Shown: one piece after another, positions 5,638 through 11,723 of the stretch
How the letters are laid out: every line of letters begins with the position of its first letter
Numbering within the stretch: the first letter of the stretch is position 1
NCBI GenBank assembly: GCA_031277195.1
Contig: JAITMU010000056.1
Coordinates: 1-11,723, forward strand
DNA from: Gallionellaceae bacterium
GTDB taxonomy: Bacteria; Pseudomonadota; Gammaproteobacteria; Burkholderiales; Gallionellaceae
Length of the DNA stretch: 11,723 nt
Direction: 5' to 3'
Position numbers and translations under genes: made by a program
The notes under the pieces: generated by a model
Database searches by the model: none
The model's input: the letters and a program-made list of their open reading frames with translations, nothing else
What the model was told of the DNA's origin: nothing

Positions 5638-6702
5638 TTACTTGATCACCGCATCCAATTCGCCCTTGGCGTAGCGCGACGCCATCGCGTCCAGCGACAG
5701 CGGCTTGATCTTCGCGGCTTGACCAGCGCAGCCGAAGGCTTCGTAGCGCGCCTTGCAGATGGCTTTCATGGCTTTGGTGGTTTCAGCAAGGAACTTGCGC
5801 GGGTCGAAGTCCTTGGGATTTTCCGCCAGATAGCGACGGGTCGCGCCCGTGGACGCCATGCGCAGATCGGTGTCGATGTTGACCTTGCGCACGCCGTGCT
5901 TGATGCCTTCCACGATTTCTTCGACCGGCACGCCGTAGGTCTGCGGCATCGCGCCGCCGAACTTGTTGATGACTTCCAGCCACTCTTGCGGCACGCTCGA
6001 CGAGCCGTGCATCACCAGGTGGGTGTTGGGAATGCGCGCGTGGATTTCCTTGATGCGGCTGATCGCCAATGTCTCACCAGTAGGCGGCTTGGTGAATTTG
6101 TACGCGCCGTGGCTGGTGCCGATGGCGATGGCCAGCGCATCGACTTGCGTCAGCTTCACGAATTCAGCAGCTTCGTCCGGGTCGGTCAGCAGTTGGTCGT
6201 GGCTCAACACGCCTTCCGCGCCGTGGCCGTCTTCTTTTTCGCCGTGGCCGGATTCGAGCGAACCCAGACAGCCCAGTTCGCCTTCGACGGAAACGCCGAC
6301 TGCATGGGACATTCCCACCACTTGGCGGCTCACGTCCACGTTGTATTCAAACGAGGAAGGCGTTTTGCCGTCGGCCAGCAGCGAGCCATCCATCATCACG
6401 CTGGAAAAGCCGGATTTGATCGCCTGAATGCAAATCGCGGGAGACGCGCCGTGATCCTGGTGCATCACCACGGGGATGTGCGGATAGGCTTCCACCGCCG
6501 CAGAAATCAGGTGACGCAGGAAGGCTTCGCCCGCGTATTTACGCGCACCGGCGGAGCCTTGCATGATGACCGGACTGTTGCATTCATCCGCTGCTTCCAT
6601 GATCGCCTTGACCTGTTCCAGATTGTTGACGTTGAACGCGGGCAGGCCGTAGCCATTTTCCGCCGCATGATCCAGTAATTGACGCAACGAGACGAGTGCC
6701 AT
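5638..6702 (-). CDS. fba: Class II fructose-bisphosphate aldolase, Calvin-cycle subtype
   Basis: This enzyme interconverts fructose 1,6-bisphosphate with dihydroxyacetone phosphate and glyceraldehyde 3-phosphate. The Calvin-type branch (also named cbbA) also handles sedoheptulose 1,7-bisphosphate. The 354-residue protein carries HQDHG (81-85), with catalytic Asp83 and zinc ligand His84. Other zinc ligands are His198 in GTSHGAYK and His232 in VMHGSSS. VEGELG (139-144) and the C-terminal NIDTDLRMA phosphate-binding block are present. Length and motifs are complete. A strong AGGAGA site (6708-6713) lies 5 bases before the ATG. It is the last gene of the operon, 71 bases after pyk, and is followed by a terminator. 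A possible additional promoter precedes it. Function is secure; whether it serves the Calvin cycle depends on genes outside the window. Confidence 0.97.
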   Translation of the reverse strand: MALVSLRQLLDHAAENGYGLPAFNVNNLEQVKAIMEAADECNSPVIMQGSAGARKYAGEAFLRHLISAAVEAYPHIPVVMHQDHGASPAICIQAIKSGFSSVMMDGSLLADGKTPSSFEYNVDVSRQVVGMSHAVGVSVEGELGCLGSLESGHGEKEDGHGAEGVLSHDQLLTDPDEAAEFVKLTQVDALAIAIGTSHGAYKFTKPPTGETLAISRIKEIHARIPNTHLVMHGSSSVPQEWLEVINKFGGAMPQTYGVPVEEIVEGIKHGVRKVNIDTDLRMASTGATRRYLAENPKDFDPRKFLAETTKAMKAICKARYEAFGCAGQAAKIKPLSLDAMASRYAKGELDAVIK

Positions 6703-6739
6703 GATTTTCTCCTAAAAAAATACCTGATTCATTCTTTGA

Positions 6740-6769
6740 AGTGTACGGGCAAATTCCTTACAGCTTCAA
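6740..6769 (-). promoter_or_regulatory. Candidate internal promoter upstream of fba
   Basis: On the minus strand TTGAAG (6764-6769) and TACACT (6740-6745) are separated by 18 bases and match the sigma-70 -35 and -10 boxes in four of six positions each. Transcription would start near 6733 and leave a leader of about 30 bases with the strong fba ribosome site. The region also lies inside a likely operon, so this would be a secondary promoter. Confidence 0.3.
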
Positions 6770-6773
6770 CCCT

Positions 6774-8216
6774 TCAAACTTTGCGGTGATCGCCCACGCG
6801 CACGATCTTCATCGTATTCGTATGGCCGCTGGTGCCGATGGCTTCGCCCACGGTCATCACCAGCAAATCGTTGTTCTTCACCAAACCGAGCCGCACCAAT
6901 TCTTCCTCCGCGTCGATCAGCGCGGCGGAAGGCGTGTCGCTGCGCGCGGGGTTGAACGTGATCGGATGCACGCCGGAAAACAGCGTGACCTTGGTCAGCG
7001 TTTGCTCCACCGGCGTCAATGCGAAAATCGGCACGCCCGCGTTCACGCGCGACATCCACAGCGCGGTGGAACCGGATTGCGTCAACGCCACAATCGCTGC
7101 CACGTCGAAATGCGAGGCTGCGTACAACGCCGACATCGCAATGGATTGATCGACGCGACTGAATTCGCCGGACGACGGATTGTAACCGGCGCGGCCGCCC
7201 TCCTGATCGCTCTCGGCTTGCAGACAGATGCGCGCCATCGCTTCCACGGTTTCAGCGGGATATTCGCCGACGGCGGTTTCCGCCGACAGCATCACCGCGT
7301 CGGTGCCGTCCAGCACCGCGTTCGCCACGTCGGACACTTCCGCGCGCGTGGGGATCGGGTTGTTGATCATGGATTCCATCATCTGCGTGGCGGTGATCAC
7401 CAGCTTGTCGCGCTCGCGCGCCATGCGGATCATGCGCTTTTGCAATCTCGGCACGGCAGCGTCACCGACTTCCACCGCGAGGTCGCCGCGCGCCACCATG
7501 ATGGCATCCGATGCGTCGATGATTTCGCCCAGCACGGGAATGGCCTCGGCACGCTCGATCTTCGCCACCAGCAAACTTTCGCCGCCCGCGTCCTGCATCA
7601 GTTTGCGCGCCCGCTGCATGTCGGCAGCGGAACGCGGGAACGACACCGCGAGGAAGTCCGCCTTGAGCAGCGCGGCGGTCTTGATGTCCTGCTCGTCTTT
7701 CTCGGTCAGCGCGGGCGCGGTGAGGCCGCCACCCTTGCGGTTGATGCCCTTGTTGTTGGACAGGATGCCGCCGCGAACCACCGTGCAATGCACTTCGGCG
7801 CCGCGGATTTCATCGACCACGAATTCCAGCATGCCGTCGTTGAGCAACAGGATCGCGCCCTTTTCAACGTCGTTCGGCAATTCCTTGTAGTCCAGACCGA
7901 CGCGCTGCTGGTTGCCCAGCCCGTCCATGGAAGCGTCGAGAATGAAGTGGTCGCCCGGCTCCAGTTCAATCTTGCCATGCTCAAACCGGCGCACGCGGAT
8001 TTTCGGGCCTTGCAGGTCGGCAAGTATCCCGACCGTGCGCCCCACTTTCTTCGCTGCGGCGCGCACCATTTCGGCGCGCTCGATGTGATCCGCCGCCGAG
8101 CCGTGCGAGAAATTCATCCGCACCACGTCCACGCCGGCGCGGACAATTTGCTCCAATGCCTCCGGCGTGCCGGAAGCGGGACCTAAAGTTGCGACGATTT
8201 TTGTTCTGCGTAACAT
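6774..8216 (-). CDS. pyk: Pyruvate kinase
   Basis: This enzyme converts phosphoenolpyruvate and ADP to pyruvate and ATP, the last step of glycolysis. The 480-residue protein has the normal N-terminus RRTKIVATLGPAS and NFSHG (35-39, ATP and potassium contacts). The signature LLVAKIERAEAI contains Lys219, the proton-transfer lysine. MVARGDLAVEVG (240-251) supplies metal-binding residues, and ITATQMMESM (274-283) follows. The C-terminal allosteric-type domain is full length. The start at 8216 fits the family N-terminus, but the leader before it is A-rich and has no ribosome site at normal distance; an AGGA lies about 20 bases away. Translation may therefore be weak or use an A-rich enhancer. It is fourth of the genes seen in the operon, separated from pgk by 150 bases that hold a palindromic repeat. 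Confidence 0.97.
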   Translation of the reverse strand: MLRRTKIVATLGPASGTPEALEQIVRAGVDVVRMNFSHGSAADHIERAEMVRAAAKKVGRTVGILADLQGPKIRVRRFEHGKIELEPGDHFILDASMDGLGNQQRVGLDYKELPNDVEKGAILLLNDGMLEFVVDEIRGAEVHCTVVRGGILSNNKGINRKGGGLTAPALTEKDEQDIKTAALLKADFLAVSFPRSAADMQRARKLMQDAGGESLLVAKIERAEAIPVLGEIIDASDAIMVARGDLAVEVGDAAVPRLQKRMIRMARERDKLVITATQMMESMINNPIPTRAEVSDVANAVLDGTDAVMLSAETAVGEYPAETVEAMARICLQAESDQEGGRAGYNPSSGEFSRVDQSIAMSALYAASHFDVAAIVALTQSGSTALWMSRVNAGVPIFALTPVEQTLTKVTLFSGVHPITFNPARSDTPSAALIDAEEELVRLGLVKNNDLLVMTVGEAIGTSGHTNTMKIVRVGDHRKV

Positions 8217-8259
8217 AAATTTGGTTTGTTTGTTATTCCTGCACTGCGCCGCATCTGCT

Positions 8260-8358
8260 CCTTCCCCTGTTTACGGGGGAAGGCTGGGATGGGGGGACTA
8301 AAAGTACGGCATTGCCCCATTCCCCCCACCCTCGCCCTCCCCCGTAAACGGGGGAGGG
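8260..8358. repeat. 99-bp GC-rich palindromic repeat between pgk and pyk
   Basis: Arms at 8260-8296 and 8322-8358 (37 bases each) are inverted repeats with about 31 identical positions and a 25-base spacer. Within each arm a short hairpin forms around TTTA or TAAA, flanked by C4-5 and G5 runs. Total length, arm length and spacer length match the element inside midA almost exactly, though the primary sequences differ. The element starts 8 bases after the pgk stop codon, so the pgk-pyk transcript would carry it as a large RNA structure. Confidence 0.8.
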
Positions 8359-8366
8359 AAAATGGA

Positions 8367-9548
8367 TTACTTCGCCCGCTGCTCCAAAATCTCAACCGCT
8401 GGCAAAGTCTTGCCTTCCAGGTATTCCAGGAATGCGCCGCCTGCGGTGGAGATGTAGGACACCTTGTCGTAAATGTCGTATTTCTGAATCGCGGCGATGG
8501 TGTCGCCGCCGCCCGCCAGCGTGAATGCCTTGGTGGTGGCGATAGCATCGGCGATTTTCTTCGTGCCCGCGCCAAACTGGTCGAACTCGAACACGCCCAC
8601 CGGACCGTTCCACACCACAGTGCCCGCTTTCATGATGATGTCGGCGAGTTCCTGCGCGCTCTTGGGGCCGATGTCGAAAATCATGTCGTCGTCGGCCACG
8701 TCATCGGCGCTCTTCAACACCGCCGGTTCGTTGGCGTCGAACTTCTTGCCGCACACCACGTCCACCGCAATCGGAATCGTCGCGCCGCGCGCGGACATCT
8801 TCGTCATCAACGCCTGCGCCGTCGGCACCAGGTCATCTTCGCACAGCGACTTGCCGACTTTCTTGCCGGACGCTTTCAGGAAGGTGTTGGCGATGCCGCC
8901 GCCCACCACCAGTTGCTCGCACTTCTCGGCCAGCGATTCCAGCACGGTCAGCTTGGTCGAGACCTTGCTGCCGCCGACGATGGCGACCATCGGACGCGCC
9001 GGATTGGCGAGTGCCTTGTTCAGCGCGTCGAGTTCTTCGGTGAGCAAAATGCCCGCGCACGCGGTCGGCGCATATTTCGCCACGCCGTGCGTCGAGGCTT
9101 CCGCGCGGTGCGCGGTGCCGAAGGCATCCATCACGAACACGTCGCACAGCGCGGCGTATTTCTTCGCCGTCTCATCGACGTTTTTCTTCTCGCCCTTGTT
9201 GATGCGGCAGTTTTCCAGCACCACCAGTTCGCCCGGCGCCACGTCGAAACCGCCGTCCACCCAATCCTTGATCAGGCGCACCGGCTTGCCCAGACGCGCG
9301 GCGATGTTGTCCGCCACGGGCTGCAGCGAGTTTTCCGCCGTCCATTGCCCTTCTTCGGGACGACCCAGATGTGAAGTGACCATCACTCTCGCGCCCGCTT
9401 GCAGACAGTGGTTGATGGTGGCCATCGAGGCCGTGATGCGCGCGTCAGAAGTAACCTTGCCGTCGCTCACCGGCACGTTGAGATCGGCGCGGATCAGTAC
9501 ACGCTTGCCGGCCAGAGGAAGGTCGGTCATGCGGATGAAGTTTGCCAT
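8367..9548 (-). CDS. pgk: Phosphoglycerate kinase
   Basis: This enzyme transfers phosphate between 1,3-bisphosphoglycerate and ADP in glycolysis; the reverse, ATP-using reaction belongs to gluconeogenesis and the Calvin cycle. The 393-residue protein shows the signature RADLNVP (20-26) and SHLGRP (59-64), which bind phosphoglycerate. VGGSKVSTK (191-199), VVWNGPVGVFE (311-321) and GGGDT (346-350) of the nucleotide-binding domain follow. Length is standard for bacteria. AGGAGC (9557-9562) is 8 bases before the ATG. It follows gap by 78 bases containing a strong hairpin and is followed by a palindromic element, so structured RNA flanks it on both sides. Confidence 0.98.
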   Translation of the reverse strand: MANFIRMTDLPLAGKRVLIRADLNVPVSDGKVTSDARITASMATINHCLQAGARVMVTSHLGRPEEGQWTAENSLQPVADNIAARLGKPVRLIKDWVDGGFDVAPGELVVLENCRINKGEKKNVDETAKKYAALCDVFVMDAFGTAHRAEASTHGVAKYAPTACAGILLTEELDALNKALANPARPMVAIVGGSKVSTKLTVLESLAEKCEQLVVGGGIANTFLKASGKKVGKSLCEDDLVPTAQALMTKMSARGATIPIAVDVVCGKKFDANEPAVLKSADDVADDDMIFDIGPKSAQELADIIMKAGTVVWNGPVGVFEFDQFGAGTKKIADAIATTKAFTLAGGGDTIAAIQKYDIYDKVSYISTAGGAFLEYLEGKTLPAVEILEQRAK

Positions 9549-9570
9549 TGAAAAAAGCTCCTGAAAGTTG

Positions 9571-9627
9571 AGTTGCCAGCCGCCAGTCCGCTCGTCGCTG
9601 ACAACCAGCGACGAGCGACCGGCAACT
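9571..9627. repeat. Strong hairpin in the gap-pgk intergenic region
   Basis: CGCTCGTCGCTG (9589-9600) and CAGCGACGAGCG (9606-9617) form a perfect 12-bp stem with the loop ACAAC. Outside it AGTTGCC (9571-9577) pairs with GGCAACT (9621-9627), whose last base is in the gap stop codon. No T-tract follows, so it is not a standard terminator. It more likely acts as an RNA stabiliser, processing site or attenuator between gap and pgk, or is a dispersed repeat. Confidence 0.75.
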
Positions 9628-10628
9628 TATTTAGCGATGTGACGCGCCATGCGCATCATGTTGCAGGTGTAACCGTACTCGTTGTCGTACCAGGCGACGA
9701 CCTTGACGAAGGTCGGATCCAGCGCGATACCGGCTTCGGCATCAAAGATGGACGGCGTGGAAGTGTCGCGGAAATCGGTGGCGACTACTTTCTCGTCGGT
9801 GTAACCCAGCACGCCTTTCAGCGGACCGCTCTCGGATGCCGCCTTCATCGCCGCGCAGATGGCGTCGTAAGTGGCTTCCTTGTTCAGCTCCACCGTCAGA
9901 TCGACCACCGACACGTCGGACGTGGGCACGCGGAACGCCATGCCGGTCAGCTTCTTGTTCAGTTCCGGAATCACCACGCCGACGGCCTTGGCAGCGCCAG
10001 TGGAAGACGGAATGATGTTTTCCAGAATGCCGCGGCCGCCGCGCCAATCCTTGTTGGACGGACCATCAACAGTCTTTTGCGTGGCAGTGGCGGCATGCAC
10101 GGTGGTCATCAGGCCGCGCTTGATGCCGAAGGTGTCATGCAGCACTTTAGCGACCGGCGCCAGCGCGTTGGTGGTGCAGGAAGCGGCGGAGATGATGCGC
10201 TCGCCCGCATACGTTTCATGGTTCACGCCATACACGAACATCGGCGTGTCGTCCTTGCACGGCGCGGATTGCACCACTTTCTTCGCGCCTGCGGCAAGGT
10301 GCGCCTCGCAGGTTTCCTTGGTCAGGAAGAAGCCCGTGGATTCGATCACAACATCAACGCCAACGTCGCCCCATTTCAGGTCGGCGGGATTCCGCTCTGC
10401 GGTCAGGCGGATGCGGTTGCCATTGACGATCAGCGTGTTGCCATCGACCGAAATGTCGCCGTTGAAACGACCGTGCACGGAATCGTAGCGCAGCATGTAC
10501 GCCAGGTAATCCGGCTCCAGCAAGTCATTGATGGCGACAACCTGAAACTCCGGAAAGTCCTGGGCAATCGCACGGAAAGCCATGCGTCCGATACGTCCGA
10601 ATCCATTGATGCCTACTTTGATTGTCAT
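9627..10628 (-). CDS. gap: Glyceraldehyde-3-phosphate dehydrogenase, type I
   Basis: This enzyme oxidatively phosphorylates glyceraldehyde 3-phosphate to 1,3-bisphosphoglycerate, reversibly. The 333-residue protein has the NAD-binding start KVGINGFGRIGR (4-15). Asp35 in AIND is followed by Leu, which favours NAD. The active site SCTTN has the nucleophile Cys151. HAATATQKTVDGPS, KDWRGGR and the C-terminal WYDNEYGY block are also present. SAPCKDDTPM has a Cys at 124 where many homologues have Ser or Gly; this is a mild variation. The ATG at 10628 is chosen because GGGAGA (10635-10640) lies 6 bases upstream and the family N-terminus fits. An upstream in-frame TTG would add five residues encoded by the ribosome site itself. 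It lies 48 bases after tkt, within the operon. Confidence 0.98.
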   Translation of the reverse strand: MTIKVGINGFGRIGRMAFRAIAQDFPEFQVVAINDLLEPDYLAYMLRYDSVHGRFNGDISVDGNTLIVNGNRIRLTAERNPADLKWGDVGVDVVIESTGFFLTKETCEAHLAAGAKKVVQSAPCKDDTPMFVYGVNHETYAGERIISAASCTTNALAPVAKVLHDTFGIKRGLMTTVHAATATQKTVDGPSNKDWRGGRGILENIIPSSTGAAKAVGVVIPELNKKLTGMAFRVPTSDVSVVDLTVELNKEATYDAICAAMKAASESGPLKGVLGYTDEKVVATDFRDTSTPSIFDAEAGIALDPTFVKVVAWYDNEYGYTCNMMRMARHIAK

Positions 10629-10676
10629 GAGTCTTCTCCCCAAGTGAATTACAAACTGACCAGCTTATGAAATTTC

Positions 10677-11723
10677 TTACAAAACGCCTTTCACCGCCTT
10701 CACCACATTTTCCGTCGTGAAGCCGAAATGCTTGAACAACTCGCCCGCAGGCGCGGATTCGCCGAAGCAATCCATGCCGACGACTGCGCCATCCAGACCA
10801 ACGTATTTGTGCCAGAAGCCGGTCACACCCGCTTCCACCGCCACGCGCTTCACACCCTTGGGCAGCACGCTGTCTTTCCAGGCTTGATCCTGACGGTCGA
10901 ACACATTGGTCGATGGCATGGATACCACGCGCACGTTGATGCCTTCGGCAGCCAGCGCGGCTTGCGCCTTCATCGCCAGATCGACTTCGGAGCCGGTGGC
11001 GATAATGATGGCTTGCGGCTTGCCGCCTGCGGCTTCGGACAGAACGTAACCACCCTTGCGAATCGCTTCGATCTGCGGCGCGGTGCGCTGCTGGAACGGC
11101 AGATTCTGACGGCTGAAAATCAAACTCGACGGGCCGGTATGACGCTCCACCGCGCACACCCAGGCCACCATGGATTCCACCGTGTCGCACGGACGCCAAA
11201 CGTCCATGTTCGGAATGAAACGCAGCGTGGTGGTTTGCTCGACGGGCTGGTGCGTCGGGCCGTCTTCGCCCAAGCCAATGGAATCGTGCGTGAACACATA
11301 GATCACGCGCTGCTTCATCAACGCCGACATGCGCAGCGCGTTGCGCGCGTATTCCGAGAACATCAGGAAGGTGCCGCCGAACGGCAGCAAACCGCCGTGC
11401 AACGCCATGCCGTTCATGATGTGCGACATGCCGAACTCGCGCACGCCGTAGGAAATGTAGTTGCCGGGCTTCGCGGCGGAGACGTGATGCGCGCCCGACC
11501 AGTTGGTCAGGTTGGAGCCGGTCAGGTCAGCGGAACCGCCGAGGAATTCCGGCAGCGCCGGTTGCAGCAGGTTGATGGCGTTTTGCGATGCCTTGCGCGT
11601 GGCGATGGTTTCCGCTTTTTCGTTGGTCGCGGCAATCGCCTTGGTGATGTGCTCCGTCCAGTCGGCGGGCAGATCGCCCTTGGTGCGACGCTCGAATTCA
11701 GCGGCTTCCTTGGGATACGCTTT
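10677..11723 (-). CDS. tkt: Transketolase, C-terminal half (runs off right edge)
   Basis: This thiamine-diphosphate enzyme moves two-carbon units between sugar phosphates in the pentose phosphate and Calvin cycles. The 348 residues seen are about half of the usual 660-670. They begin near the start of the pyrimidine-binding domain, with RKASQNAINLL and GGSADLTGSN. The transketolase signature GEDGPTHQPVE follows at fragment residues about 152-162, then the full C-terminal domain (VDLAMKAQAAL, VVSMPSTNVFDRQD). The frame stays open from the stop at 10677 to the window edge. The internal ATG at 11444 is not the start, because conserved transketolase sequence precedes it. It is the first gene of the operon visible here; its start and the operon promoter lie outside. 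Confidence 0.97.
   Translation of the reverse strand, partial: KAYPKEAAEFERRTKGDLPADWTEHITKAIAATNEKAETIATRKASQNAINLLQPALPEFLGGSADLTGSNLTNWSGAHHVSAAKPGNYISYGVREFGMSHIMNGMALHGGLLPFGGTFLMFSEYARNALRMSALMKQRVIYVFTHDSIGLGEDGPTHQPVEQTTTLRFIPNMDVWRPCDTVESMVAWVCAVERHTGPSSLIFSRQNLPFQQRTAPQIEAIRKGGYVLSEAAGGKPQAIIIATGSEVDLAMKAQAALAAEGINVRVVSMPSTNVFDRQDQAWKDSVLPKGVKRVAVEAGVTGFWHKYVGLDGAVVGMDCFGESAPAGELFKHFGFTTENVVKAVKGVL

Noticed and set aside
5572..6678. 368-codon plus-strand open frame opposite fba
   Set aside because: Antisense shadow of the aldolase, starting inside the repeat and running through the terminator; no motif or ribosome site supports it.
6741..8186. 481-codon plus-strand open frame opposite pyk
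   Set aside because: It mirrors pyk codon for codon on the other strand and is rich in His, Arg and Gln without any recognisable domain; the pyruvate kinase frame is certain.
8226..9374. 382-codon plus-strand open frame opposite pgk
   Set aside because: Antisense shadow; its N-terminal part is translated repeat DNA and the remainder mirrors pgk.
10629..10643. In-frame TTG as an earlier start of gap
   Set aside because: The extra codons are made of the ribosome-binding sequence itself; the ATG at 10628 has proper spacing and fits the GAPDH family N-terminus.
9573..10670. 365-codon plus-strand open frame opposite gap
   Set aside because: Antisense shadow of a certain GAPDH gene with a His/Arg-rich composition and no motifs.

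Overview
The window reads as an ordinary chromosomal stretch of a GC-rich proteobacterium. It is most likely a betaproteobacterium of the Nitrosomonadales/Gallionellales kind, possibly an autotroph. That placement is inference, resting on the gene order tkt-gap-pgk-pyk-fba, the Calvin-type class II aldolase and the general protein character. No rRNA, tRNA, CRISPR array, transposase, integrase or phage gene is visible. No gene-free stretch exceeds 300 bases; the largest intergenic gaps are about 230 bases.

Left part (1-3581), mixed single genes. The N-terminus of an FAD/NAD(P)-dependent oxidoreductase runs off the left edge on the minus strand, divergent from a MidA-family methyltransferase. 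Convergent to that gene is an OmpA-like lipoprotein with a calcium-binding-type repeat. Upstream of the lipoprotein gene on the same strand is an IalB-family protein that unusually shows no signal peptide. An unrecognised 160-residue protein lies on the plus strand, divergent from ialB.

Middle (3578-5410). A 610-residue TPR protein with a SPINDLY/OGT-type O-GlcNAc transferase domain ends tail-to-tail with the unknown gene. The two stop codons share the four bases TTAA.

Right part (5584-11723). A minus-strand central-carbon operon is transcribed from right to left: transketolase (C-terminal half only), glyceraldehyde-3-phosphate dehydrogenase, phosphoglycerate kinase, pyruvate kinase and class II fructose-bisphosphate aldolase. 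It is closed by a clear intrinsic terminator. Together these enzymes serve glycolysis/gluconeogenesis and, if Rubisco and phosphoribulokinase exist elsewhere, the Calvin cycle.

The most distinctive content is small palindromic repeat DNA. A 99-bp GC-rich inverted repeat sits in frame inside the midA reading frame, and an element of the same length and design lies between pgk and pyk. Two elements built on a GTCATTCCAGC-type inverted repeat occur at 3002-3031 and 5481-5580. A strong hairpin separates gap from pgk, and a perfect 20-bp palindrome lies between ialB and the lipoprotein gene. I found no convincing undescribed multi-gene system. The repeat invasion of a coding sequence and the hairpin segmentation of the operon are the best leads.
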